DNA of 64,000 nucleotides, taken from assembly GCA_029932915.1 (NCBI GenBank), contig JAOZPE010000013.1, positions 1-64,000 of the forward strand, given 5' to 3'. The position numbers and the translations under genes were made by a program. Origin of the DNA: Candidatus Krumholzibacteriia bacterium (GTDB taxonomy: Bacteria > Krumholzibacteriota > Krumholzibacteriia > JAJRXK01). The notes beneath the pieces are model-generated. The model did no database searches and was not told the DNA's origin. It was given only the letters and a program-made list of their open reading frames with translations. This document shows, piece after piece, positions 27,217 through 36,445 of the stretch (position 1 is the first letter of the stretch; every line of letters starts with the position of its first letter).

Positions 27217-30200
27217 CTAACGCATCAGGACCATCCGCTCGGTCCAGACCCTGCCCTCCGTTCTCAAGCGGCAGAAGTACACGCCCGAGGCGACGGGATG
27301 ACCCTGGTCGTCGCGTCCGTCCCAGCTCACCGTTCTCTCCCCTCCGGGGACGGTTCCGGTGACCAGTGTGCGCAGCCGCCGGCCGCGCAGGTCATGGATC
27401 TGCAGCTCGATGCGAGCGCCGCCCGGAGGGATCCGGAAGGCGATCGTTGCCGGCAGGGACACCGGATTGGGCCGTATGGGATGGAGTGCGGGACCGGTGG
27501 AGGACACCGGAACGGGCACATCGGTCACCGTCGACGGATAGGCCGGCCAGCTCTCCTGGTTGGCGTCATCCACCGCCGTCACCTGGTAGTGGGGTTGGGG
27601 GGTCGGATCCGCGAGCGGGGCGTCCGTCCACTCCGTCGATGTCGTCACCGCGACGAGTCTGCCGACGTTCGGCGGCAGCGGCTGCAAGGTGGACCGGTAG
27701 ATGCGGTAGCTCACCACGTCCGGATCATCCGGTGCATCCCAGGCGAGATGGTTGCCCTCGCTGGAACCGTAGTGGTAGTCCACAACCAGATTCTGTGGCG
27801 GATGTGGCACGAGGTTGTCCACCGAGTACCCGCTGTCGGGCGGGGAGAAGTTGAAGTGGGGCAAGAAGCCACCGGTCTCGCCCGTCACCATGTACACGGT
27901 CATCGGCGGATTCCTTCCCAGCGAGTCGCCGTGCGTGGGAACGGTCACCAGGTATTCGTCCTGCCGCGCGGCCAGGACGGTGTCGATGGCGGTCCAGGTG
28001 CCCGGCGGGAAGCCCGCGATCGTGAGGTCGCCCTTGCCGAGCGAGCCTCCCAATTCCTCCCGCCGGTAGATCACGTAACGCACGACCGGATCGCTCTCGT
28101 CGTCGAATTCGCGGGCCGAGCGACTGAAGCGCAGGTCCATCCATCCCCCCTGGTCCTTCGGGTGGTCCGCCAGGGAAAGGATCAGGGGAAAGTCGTAGAG
28201 CCAGGCCACCTCGACCTGCGGACACGAAGGGAAGTGATCCCGATCGAGGTAGACAAGCGTGGCTTGCCACCGCACCGCTTCTCCAGGTGAGGCCATGGTC
28301 TGCCATGAGCCGTCCGGCGGCACCAGTTGCCAGTTGCTCCCATCGTCGGCGCTGACCCGCCAACGGATCGAATCGCTCCAGGATGCCGTCAGAGCGACGC
28401 GGCGAATCGTTCCGGGGATCTCGTTGAGCGGAAGCGACTGGGCCTGGTTGTCCTCGGTGTCCACATCGCGGTAGAGCACCCGGTAGGACTTGAGAGCGGG
28501 GCTGCCACCCCTGGCGCTGAAGAGATAGTCGCCCCACGGCTGAAGGACCGACGGATTGTGATGGGGGAGCACGCCGACGGGGGTGGGATCGGATGGATCA
28601 CTGAGGTCGACCGTGTGCAGGCCGGAGTTCTCCGGGTCGTGGGTGTCCACGGCGCCGATGAAGGTCCGGTTCCGCTGAACCAGCAAGCGACGGCTGCTCC
28701 ACGACCCGTTCAAGGTGAAACTTCCCTCGAGGACCGCCGCGAGCGGATCGGTGACGTCGTAGAGGCGGCCGGGGGTCGTGGAATACCACGACCAGGGGTT
28801 TGGATTGAAAACCACTCCCAGGAGTTCGTTTCCGAAGACGACGATCGGATTGGCCCACGAAGCGATGGATCCCACTTCCGAAGGCAGGGAGGGGAAGCTG
28901 ATGTCGATGATGCGGATGCTGCCGCCGGAGACATCCCCGGGAATGGCAGAGATGTAGTTGTCGCAGACATAGAGATGGTCTCCCTCGACCTCCAGGTCCC
29001 TGATGACGTAGTTCGCCGGAATCGATGCGATCACCTGGGGGTTGGAGAGATCCTCGATGTCCACGACGAGGAGGGTATCGCCGAGGCTGACGTAGGCGTC
29101 ATCTCCGGCGATCTCGATCTCCAGGGCCGTTCCTCCGAGTTGCCAATGCTGTTCCCGCTGGGGTTGATGGGGATCACTGATATCGAAGACATCGATTCCG
29201 TAGTCAGCCCCCATCAGCAACTTGTCTCCCCAGAGGCAGAGGCCACTCCTGCTTTGCATGTCAGAATAGGTGGCGATCAACACCGGCGAAGCCGGATCGG
29301 CGATATCGTAGACGCACAGATCCCTGGGATCGTCGCTCGGCCCCAAGATCGCCGTGTAGGCGTAGTGTCCATCGAGGACCATGTCGTAGGACGTGAGGGT
29401 GTCGCTGCTCTCCCCGCTGAATTCGGGAAGCTGGAGCTCGGCGACCTCGAAGAAGTCGAGTCCCCGCAGACTGCTCGCCGCATAGAGCCGGTCGGCGTCC
29501 AGGGCCAGACCGGAAGCGCCGCCTCCCAGGAGGAAACGGGCGCTCACTTCGAGTGCGGTGGGATCTGCGGCGTCGATCGTCACGATTCCGAAACCGTCGA
29601 CGGCGGTGTAGACCCAGGGGCCGGCGACAGTCACGTCCATCGCCTCCCCGACGGCCACCGACCCCAGCAGCGCGGGGGACGCGGGATCGCTGGTGTCGAG
29701 AACGCTCACCCCGGCCTCTCCGTCGGCGAGGAACAGTTGGCTGCCGGAGAACGCCACCCGCCGCGCGGTCCCGGGTGAATCATGGTACGCCAGGGCCGAG
29801 ACCCCACTGGGGTGGGTGACGTCCGCCAGCATGATCCCGCCGCTGCCACAGGCCACCGCGCACAAGTCGCCCCGAAGGGCGACGTCCAGGGCTTCCCCGG
29901 GTACCGACCACGGTCCCCCGTAGTTGAAGGGACTGGTGGGATCGGCGACACAGATCGTGTGGAAGTGGGAGGTCGCGGCCAGGCACAGCAGGTCACCAGT
30001 GACCTCCACCCCGCGCGCCTCTCCCGGCGTGGCCAGGGATCCTGCCACGAAGGGAGCGCCGAGATCGGACACGTCGACCACCGTCAGTCCCGCGGACCCG
30101 TCGGCGACATAGGCGTAATCGCCATCGACATCGACGTCCCACGCCTCGCCCGGGGTATCGCAGGTGGAGAGGACCGTCGGTGCACCGGAGTGACCCACGT

Positions 30201-30552
30201 CGATCAATAACAGGCCGGCGCCGCCCGCGGCCACGAAGGCGGTGCGGCCTTCGATCACCACTTCATGGGGTGTTCCCCCTGGATGGAATTGGGTGATCCA
30301 GTGGGGACGGTAGGGTGGCATGCGCAACTCTCCGGCCAGGGTATCCCAGGCCGCGGTCGTGGCCTGCGAATCCCTCCACACGGTGGTGGTGAAGTCTTCG
30401 AGGTGGTGATTCGTCGAGCCGCTGCGGGCATTCTCGAGAGGGAGGACGGCAGCCGTGAGTGCGGCTGCCAGCACGAGTACGATTCTCAGTGTGTGGCGTT
30501 GGGAAGATGTGGAACAGGCAGAAGGGTATCCGGATCCTGGGTAGGCGACCAT
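27217..30552 (-). CDS. exported LVIVD-repeat beta-propeller protein with fibronectin-like and FlgD-like C-terminal sorting domain
   Basis: Repeated GDYAYVADGSAGLTVVDVSD.. units; C-terminal GRRLRTLVTGTVPGGERTVSWDGRDDQGHPVASGVYFCRLRTEG; RBS aaggagg before ATG at 30552. Confidence 0.85.
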   Translation of the reverse strand: MVAYPGSGYPSACSTSSQRHTLRIVLVLAAALTAAVLPLENARSGSTNHHLEDFTTTVWRDSQATTAAWDTLAGELRMPPYRPHWITQFHPGGTPHEVVIEGRTAFVAAGGAGLLLIDVGHSGAPTVLSTCDTPGEAWDVDVDGDYAYVADGSAGLTVVDVSDLGAPFVAGSLATPGEARGVEVTGDLLCLAATSHFHTICVADPTSPFNYGGPWSVPGEALDVALRGDLCAVACGSGGIMLADVTHPSGVSALAYHDSPGTARRVAFSGSQLFLADGEAGVSVLDTSDPASPALLGSVAVGEAMDVTVAGPWVYTAVDGFGIVTIDAADPTALEVSARFLLGGGASGLALDADRLYAASSLRGLDFFEVAELQLPEFSGESSDTLTSYDMVLDGHYAYTAILGPSDDPRDLCVYDIADPASPVLIATYSDMQSRSGLCLWGDKLLMGADYGIDVFDISDPHQPQREQHWQLGGTALEIEIAGDDAYVSLGDTLLVVDIEDLSNPQVIASIPANYVIRDLEVEGDHLYVCDNYISAIPGDVSGGSIRIIDISFPSLPSEVGSIASWANPIVVFGNELLGVVFNPNPWSWYSTTPGRLYDVTDPLAAVLEGSFTLNGSWSSRRLLVQRNRTFIGAVDTHDPENSGLHTVDLSDPSDPTPVGVLPHHNPSVLQPWGDYLFSARGGSPALKSYRVLYRDVDTEDNQAQSLPLNEIPGTIRRVALTASWSDSIRWRVSADDGSNWQLVPPDGSWQTMASPGEAVRWQATLVYLDRDHFPSCPQVEVAWLYDFPLILSLADHPKDQGGWMDLRFSRSAREFDDESDPVVRYVIYRREELGGSLGKGDLTIAGFPPGTWTAIDTVLAARQDEYLVTVPTHGDSLGRNPPMTVYMVTGETGGFLPHFNFSPPDSGYSVDNLVPHPPQNLVVDYHYGSSEGNHLAWDAPDDPDVVSYRIYRSTLQPLPPNVGRLVAVTTSTEWTDAPLADPTPQPHYQVTAVDDANQESWPAYPSTVTDVPVPVSSTGPALHPIRPNPVSLPATIAFRIPPGGARIELQIHDLRGRRLRTLVTGTVPGGERTVSWDGRDDQGHPVASGVYFCRLRTEGRVWTERMVLMR

Positions 30553-30652
30553 GGCGACTCCTCCTTGCTTGGGGACCAGGGCGGAGTACCACACAGTCGA
30601 AATTATCCCGTTTTCTCCTCTTCCATGTCAAGCCGCCGCCGACGTTGCCCGC

Positions 30653-31102
30653 TCAGCTTCCGTTGGAGACGGTGAGGACGATGGCCCTCTTCCCGTATCC
30701 TTCGATCGTGTATCCGTCGGGAACGCCGTTGGCGAGGTGGGAGGTGAAGCCGATCTCACCCGGATTGGCGGGATGGCCGTCCCGGGGTTCGGTGGTCTGG
30801 TTGGTCCAGGCGTTCTTGAGAAGGCTCCCTCCAGGCAGGAGGTCAAGCAAGGTATCGCCGTTGGGTAGGGTGTCGGTGAGGTCGTTCGGGTACACACCGT
30901 CGTTGTCGACCGAGAAGCTCTCGGTGGTCAACTGGACGGTGTGACAGTCGCTCTTGACCTTGGCCTCGCGGGAATGGTCGCGGAAGGCCATGAAGTTGGG
31001 GATGGCGATGGCGGCCAGGATGCCGAGGATCAGGACCACGATGATCAGTTCGATCAGGGTGAATCCGGATGCGTCCGACATCGAGGTCTTCTTCCCTGCC
31101 AT
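30653..31102 (-). CDS. type IV pilin / type II secretion pseudopilin
   Basis: Prepilin motif GFTLIELIIVVLILGILAAIAIPNFMAF. Confidence 0.93.
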   Translation of the reverse strand: MAGKKTSMSDASGFTLIELIIVVLILGILAAIAIPNFMAFRDHSREAKVKSDCHTVQLTTESFSVDNDGVYPNDLTDTLPNGDTLLDLLPGGSLLKNAWTNQTTEPRDGHPANPGEIGFTSHLANGVPDGYTIEGYGKRAIVLTVSNGS

Positions 31103-31398
31103 GGCTGGTACCTCTGGGCGTGTGGAAGACAGGATGATCTCGATTGTACTGGAGATGACGACCAAGAATCGTTCCAGGCGCGCGCAGCCGGCGGGAGTGG
31201 GAGAAGGATGGCCCCATCTTTCTGAGCGATGGAGTTCGGGGCCGAAGAGGACATGGATCTGGAGGATCGTATCCGGAGAGGACCTGCCCGCCCGCCGGTC
31301 CTGATCCCCGTTTCCCATGTTTCCCGGTGATTCCTCGCGCCGGAAGTGTTTTTGCAAGGTTTTGGATCGGGTCTTTTGCCCGTTTCCCCGTTGGCGCT

Positions 31399-32124
31399 TC
31401 AGTTCTGCGTCAGCAGTCGCGATGCACTCGTGAATCTGCGCTCCTCGGAGTCCAGGCCGGAGAGGCGCAGGAACAGTTCCCTCGAATCCGATCGTTCCTG
31501 CAGCCAGGGGCGGGTGATGCGGAGTGTCGAAGCAGCCACCGCGTCCTCGTCGAGGATCTTCTGCCCGACCACCCTTCCCTGGAGGTCCTCGATCGTCAGG
31601 CGCAGATCGTGGAGCTTGTGCCGGAGTCGCCAGCTCACCACCCATCCGTCCGGAGCGGAAGTGACGGTGAGTTCGATGGCGGGAGCACGCTCTGCGGCTC
31701 GCATCTCCCCGCTCGGCAGGGGAGGAGCGGTGGAGGGAGTGCTGAGCTGGTGCAGGCCGATGGCGAACAGGGCCACGGCGGCTGCGGCCAGCCACGCCGG
31801 GAGATGACGCCGCTCGAACCAGCGGCGGGGTGGAGTCCGCCGGGCCATGCCTCGCCGGGCCGGGGAAGCTGCGACGCCTTGCCGCACGGCTGCCGCCGTC
31901 TTCTCCTGGAGGTGCTGGGCGAAGGTGTGCCGGAGACGAAGGCTCAACTCACCCAGATCCTCGCCGGCGGCCACGGAGAAATGATCCCGCGCCAGATCGG
32001 CCTCGGCCTGGCAGCGCCCGCACTGCGCCACGTGCTGGGCGACCGCCCGCGCTTCGTCCGCGTCCAGGCTTCCTTCCACCCAGCGGGCCAGGGTCAGCGG
32101 ATCGATGTGGCCGGTGTCGTTCAT
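31399..32124 (-). CDS. membrane anti-sigma factor with zinc-finger (HxxxCxxC)
   Basis: AQHVAQCGRCQAEADLA; TM WLAAAAVALFAIGLHQL; follows ECF sigma gene with ATGA-type overlap. Confidence 0.8.
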   Translation of the reverse strand: MNDTGHIDPLTLARWVEGSLDADEARAVAQHVAQCGRCQAEADLARDHFSVAAGEDLGELSLRLRHTFAQHLQEKTAAAVRQGVAASPARRGMARRTPPRRWFERRHLPAWLAAAAVALFAIGLHQLSTPSTAPPLPSGEMRAAERAPAIELTVTSAPDGWVVSWRLRHKLHDLRLTIEDLQGRVVGQKILDEDAVAASTLRITRPWLQERSDSRELFLRLSGLDSEERRFTSASRLLTQN

Positions 32125-32759
32125 CGTTGATCCTCTCCTCCTCCGGAAGAAGGCGCGAGGTCCGCCAGAGCGATCCGGAGCTTGCGTTTGGCGGTACTGA
32201 GGTGGGTGCGCGCGCCGGAGGTGTTGGTCAAGCCGAGGAGGGAATCGATCGCTTTCACCGAGAGCCCCCATCTCAGCTGCAGATCGATCACGCGCCGTTC
32301 GGTCGCATTGAGGTGTTCCTCACATGCGCGCTCGATGCGCTCGGTGATCTCCTCGCGTTCGGTGAGTTCCTGCGGGCTGGCCGTGGTGTCGGGGTGGTTC
32401 ACGAGTTCCTCGTAGGGATCCACGTCGATCTCCCGGCGGTATCTTCTCAAGGCGTTGAGACAGTGATTGCGGGTGAGGACGAACAACCATGCCCCGAAGC
32501 TCGCGCGTTCGCGGTAGCTTCGCGATCCGTCGAGCAATCCCAGGAAGATCTCGTGCATGGCATCCTCCGCCCGGCCTGTCTCGCCCAGGATCCTCTCGCA
32601 GGATCGAAGGACACGCGCGTGATAGCGCTCGAACAGGACACCAAGGGCCTGGCTGGCGTCGATGGGGCCGCGGTCTGCGGGCGGCGTTCCCCGAACGGTG
32701 GCGAAGAGTTCCTCGTCACTTGCGGAGAGGACGTCATCCGGCCTGCCGGTGTCGTTCAT
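32121..32759 (-). CDS. ECF RNA polymerase sigma factor
   Basis: GVLFERYHARVLRSCERILGETGRAEDAMHEIFLGLLD...GAWLFVLTRNHCLNALRRYRRE; sigma4 HTH (LNATERRVIDLQLRWGLSVKAIDSLLGLTN). Confidence 0.9.
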   Translation of the reverse strand: MNDTGRPDDVLSASDEELFATVRGTPPADRGPIDASQALGVLFERYHARVLRSCERILGETGRAEDAMHEIFLGLLDGSRSYRERASFGAWLFVLTRNHCLNALRRYRREIDVDPYEELVNHPDTTASPQELTEREEITERIERACEEHLNATERRVIDLQLRWGLSVKAIDSLLGLTNTSGARTHLSTAKRKLRIALADLAPSSGGGEDQR

Positions 32760-32863
32760 GGAACACCTCGGAGGATGGAAATGGCAAGAAACGGGCGAAG
32801 TTGACGGTAGAGGTGGGTTGGCGCACACTCGAACTCGTCCGCTGCCGTATAAGAGTGTACCCC

Positions 32864-35800
32864 ATGGGAAATGTGGAATCCAAAACGATGTTCTCCGGCC
32901 GCGGATCGTCGAGGCTCGAAGCGTCATCCACGCCGCCGTTGCGGGCCCGGTGGTTCCTGTTGCTTTCCCTGGGTTTCGCGCTGTTCCCTTCGCTCACTTC
33001 CCATGCCGCCGGCGAGGCCGGACTCCGGTTGGAGACCGTCATGGGGGAGCTCGTCCAGCGGGCCCAGATGGAGGGCCCGTCAGCTGCTCGGCCGATGGCC
33101 GAAACGGCGCGGCGGTCATGGCCCAACTCGCCGGCGGTCCTGCTGCAGCTCACCGAGATCCTCATCGAGACCGAGGGCATCCTCCGCACCTTCGATGTGC
33201 TCGACGGCATGGACGACTCCATCCCTTCCGTTCTGGTGGATTACGCACGGGCCCGCACGGCTCGCGCGATGGGAGATGATCGGCGAGCCCGCCGGCTCGC
33301 CGGACGGCAGATGATACCGTGTGCGAGGCCGCTCGACCGATGGGCCCGCGACCACGAGCGGGCGCGGATCGCCGGGCTGTTGCCGCCGGACAGCCTGGCC
33401 GCGGTCATGGGACGACTCGAGGTGACCATTCGCGCGATGCCCCCCGGCACCCTGCGTGCGCACCTCGATCTGCGGGTCCGGTTGCTCCGGGTGCTCCAGG
33501 CCGTGCAGGGGTCCGTGGGCGACGAACAGGTGGAGGATCTGGAGCGGATCGTCCGGCAAGCACGGAGCTCGGGCTTGCGGTGGGACGAAGCTCGGCTTCT
33601 CCTGCTCTCCGCGCGCCTGTATTCTGCTTCCGGGCGCCACCGGCGTGCCGAACGAGCCTACCGGCGCGGCTACGCGCTGGCCGATTCGCTGGGAGCATTG
33701 CGCACCGCCGGTCTCGCCCGCAGCTATCTGGGCATCCTCCTGGACGGTCGATCCCGTTACCGGGAGGCGGCCGAGCTGCGGGAACGAGCGGCCACGATCT
33801 TCGAGAGCCTCGGAGACAGCCTTGCACTCGCCTACGCCTTGACCGGTTGGGGCTGGGATCTCGATCGCACCGGCGATCCGCAGCGATCGGTCGAGATCTC
33901 CTCACGCGCCCTGGCCCTGTGGGACGCCATGGGCAACGCGTGGGGGAGGGCACAGGTCCTGAACAATCTGGGGGTCGTGCACTTCAACACGGGATCGCTG
34001 GAGAAGGCATCGCTCGTTCTGGACGAGGCATTGGGGATCGCCCGCGCATCGGGGAACCGTCGGCAGGAAGCGATGATCCTCAACAACATCGCGGTCGCGG
34101 AGGATCGGCGAGGGCGGCCCGACCGGGCGGTGGAGATCTACCGGGAACTGCTGGCCATCCACCGGGAGGACGGGGACATCACCGGGCAGCTCGATGTCCT
34201 CAACAACCTCGGACTGGCCTGCTTCGCCCTCGGTGAGAGCGACCAGGCCCTGGAGTTCTTTCGAAGTGCGCAGGAGACGGCTCGACGGCACGGACGATTC
34301 GAAGCGAGGGCGGCGATCAACCGGGCGATGGTGTTGGCCGAGAGTGGAGAGTTGGATGCTGCGGAGGAGGATCTGAGACAGGCACGCGCGCAGGCGCTGC
34401 AAGACGGCGACATCGATGCCCTGGCCACCGCGCAGGCCTGGCTGGCGAGGGTGGCCGAACGGCGCGGGAGACTCGAGGAAGCGCTGCGCCTGATGACGGC
34501 GGCCGATTCCCTTCAGAGGAACACCCACAACGATCTGAGCCGCATTCCCACCCTGATCCGCCTGGGCCGCATCCAACTCGACTCAGCCCTCCCATCGGAG
34601 GCGATGCGGTCGGCCCGGCAAGCCGATTCACTGGTGACCCGTTTGGAACTCGATGAATTGGCGCCGGCGGCCGCAGTGCTGCGGGCGAAGATCTTCCTGG
34701 CCGAGAAGAAGAGGGCGATGGCCGCGCAGTGGGCGCGCAGGGCATTGGATCGTTGGCGAACGGTGTGCTCCCGGCCGCTTCGCTTCACCGACCGTTCCAA
34801 TCTGGAGACCAGCTTCTGTGACGCCCTCGAGGTCCTGGTGGAGGCGGACGATCCTGCCCTTCGACGCGATGGGGATCACCGGGGGGCGCTGTCCGAGGAA
34901 CGCTCGATCGAGCTTCTTCGTCTGAGCATGGAGTTCCACAACTGGAGACAGGAGCTTCCCCACCGACGTCCCGACGCACTTCCCGTCGCAGCCCGGCTCG
35001 ATTCCCTGCTCGAGCGCGAGTCCATCCTGCGTACCCGCGTGGAGGATCTACGGGCGGAGATCTTCACGTCGGCCGGGGAGGATGGGCGTGCACAACGGCT
35101 CGAACTCGCCGAGGTGGAGACGGCGCTGCACGCTTGCCGCCGCTCGATCGCCGAGGTGGACGCGCCCTCATCCCGCGCCCTTGCCCCCCTGCTTCCCTCG
35201 ATGGAGGAACTGGCCCGTCTGAGCCGTGGCCGGGTTCTTCTCAGCTACGTGCTCGGTCCCTTCGATCCGGTCAGCAGACGAAGTTTCGTCGTCCGGGTGG
35301 GGATGTGGGATGGAACCGTCCTTCCCGCCCGACTCATCCGCATCGAGGGAGATCTGCGGCGCAGCTTGCGGCTGTGGCGCGGACTCCTCAGCCGCCCCGC
35401 GCTCGAAGCGGACGAAGAGCGGGCGGAGCGCGGATTGGCTGCGCATCTGGGAGAGCTGCTCCTGCCCCCATGGCTCGGGGAGCTCTCGCCGGGGACCTCC
35501 GTGGTGATCGCGGCCGACGGCGCCCTGTCCGATCTGCCGTTCTGTGCCCTGATCGCCGATGGGCGGCGCCTGGTGGAAGGTGCGGCGGTGGCTCGCAGCG
35601 CGTCGCTGCCCCTCTGGGTGCAGTCACGCACCCGCAGGCCCCTGAAGTCGTCCGCGGATCTGGTGGTCTGCCGCAGCCAGTTGGATCACAGGGGGGAAGG
35701 GGGCCCGCACGGGGACCTTGCGGGCGCGCCGGAGAAGGCGCGCCGGGGCGCGCCGCTCTCCGCTTCGCTGGAAGCGCGATTCCGTCGCAGCCGCAGCATC

Positions 35801-36445
35801 GATCTGGAGGACATCGTCCGCGATCTTCGCCGTCCGCCGATGGGAGATGCGGTCCGAGAAGAGCAGGCGTGGAAGGAGGCCCGGGTTCTCCATATCGCCA
35901 GCCATGGTTTCTTCGACCCGCGCCGTCCCTGGCGTTCGGGACTGTATGCCGCTGCGCCGGCGAGCGGTGATTCGTCGGCCTCGCCCCTGCTGCAACAGGC
36001 CGATCTCATCTTCCTCGATCTTCACGACGAGCTGGTGACCCTGGCCGCGTGCGAGACGGCCCAGGCCGAGGATTCCCCTTTGCATGCGTCGATGGAGAGC
36101 TTCGCCCAAGGGCTTCAACAGGCCGGCGCGCGGGCGGTCCTGGGCACCTACTGGAAGGTCGACGACGCGGTGGCCGACTGGTGCACGGCCGAGGTCTATC
36201 GGCGGCTCGCGGAGGGACGGAGCCTCGACGAGGCGCTGCGTCTCACCCAGCTCGAGATGATAGCCCATGCTTCGACCCGCGCGCCCTTCCACTGGGCGGC
36301 ATGGGTCGTCATCGGAGATGGTTCCCAGCGCATTCCCCTGAAGCTGCGTCGCAGTCTCCATGCCCGGTGGTACCTGGGTCTCGGACTGGTTCTTCTCCTT
36401 TCGGCTGCGGTCATCTGGCGCCGCCGGACTATTTCAGCAAGGTGA
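32864..36445 (+). CDS. exported TPR-repeat protein with C-terminal CHAT (caspase-like) domain and C-terminal TM helix
   Basis: Signal peptide (RARWFLLLSLGFALFPSLTSHAAGE), many TPRs (MGNAWGRAQVLNNLGVVHFNTGSLEKA), CHAT motifs HIASHGFFD and LVTLAACETAQAE, TM WYLGLGLVLLLSAAVIWRRR. Confidence 0.88.
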   Translation: MGNVESKTMFSGRGSSRLEASSTPPLRARWFLLLSLGFALFPSLTSHAAGEAGLRLETVMGELVQRAQMEGPSAARPMAETARRSWPNSPAVLLQLTEILIETEGILRTFDVLDGMDDSIPSVLVDYARARTARAMGDDRRARRLAGRQMIPCARPLDRWARDHERARIAGLLPPDSLAAVMGRLEVTIRAMPPGTLRAHLDLRVRLLRVLQAVQGSVGDEQVEDLERIVRQARSSGLRWDEARLLLLSARLYSASGRHRRAERAYRRGYALADSLGALRTAGLARSYLGILLDGRSRYREAAELRERAATIFESLGDSLALAYALTGWGWDLDRTGDPQRSVEISSRALALWDAMGNAWGRAQVLNNLGVVHFNTGSLEKASLVLDEALGIARASGNRRQEAMILNNIAVAEDRRGRPDRAVEIYRELLAIHREDGDITGQLDVLNNLGLACFALGESDQALEFFRSAQETARRHGRFEARAAINRAMVLAESGELDAAEEDLRQARAQALQDGDIDALATAQAWLARVAERRGRLEEALRLMTAADSLQRNTHNDLSRIPTLIRLGRIQLDSALPSEAMRSARQADSLVTRLELDELAPAAAVLRAKIFLAEKKRAMAAQWARRALDRWRTVCSRPLRFTDRSNLETSFCDALEVLVEADDPALRRDGDHRGALSEERSIELLRLSMEFHNWRQELPHRRPDALPVAARLDSLLERESILRTRVEDLRAEIFTSAGEDGRAQRLELAEVETALHACRRSIAEVDAPSSRALAPLLPSMEELARLSRGRVLLSYVLGPFDPVSRRSFVVRVGMWDGTVLPARLIRIEGDLRRSLRLWRGLLSRPALEADEERAERGLAAHLGELLLPPWLGELSPGTSVVIAADGALSDLPFCALIADGRRLVEGAAVARSASLPLWVQSRTRRPLKSSADLVVCRSQLDHRGEGGPHGDLAGAPEKARRGAPLSASLEARFRRSRSIDLEDIVRDLRRPPMGDAVREEQAWKEARVLHIASHGFFDPRRPWRSGLYAAAPASGDSSASPLLQQADLIFLDLHDELVTLAACETAQAEDSPLHASMESFAQGLQQAGARAVLGTYWKVDDAVADWCTAEVYRRLAEGRSLDEALRLTQLEMIAHASTRAPFHWAAWVVIGDGSQRIPLKLRRSLHARWYLGLGLVLLLSAAVIWRRRTISAR

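Noticed and set aside
31103-31398. Possible c-di-GMP riboswitch or leader upstream of the pilin gene
   Set aside because: No GEMM core motifs or convincing structure found; left as unexplained intergenic sequence.
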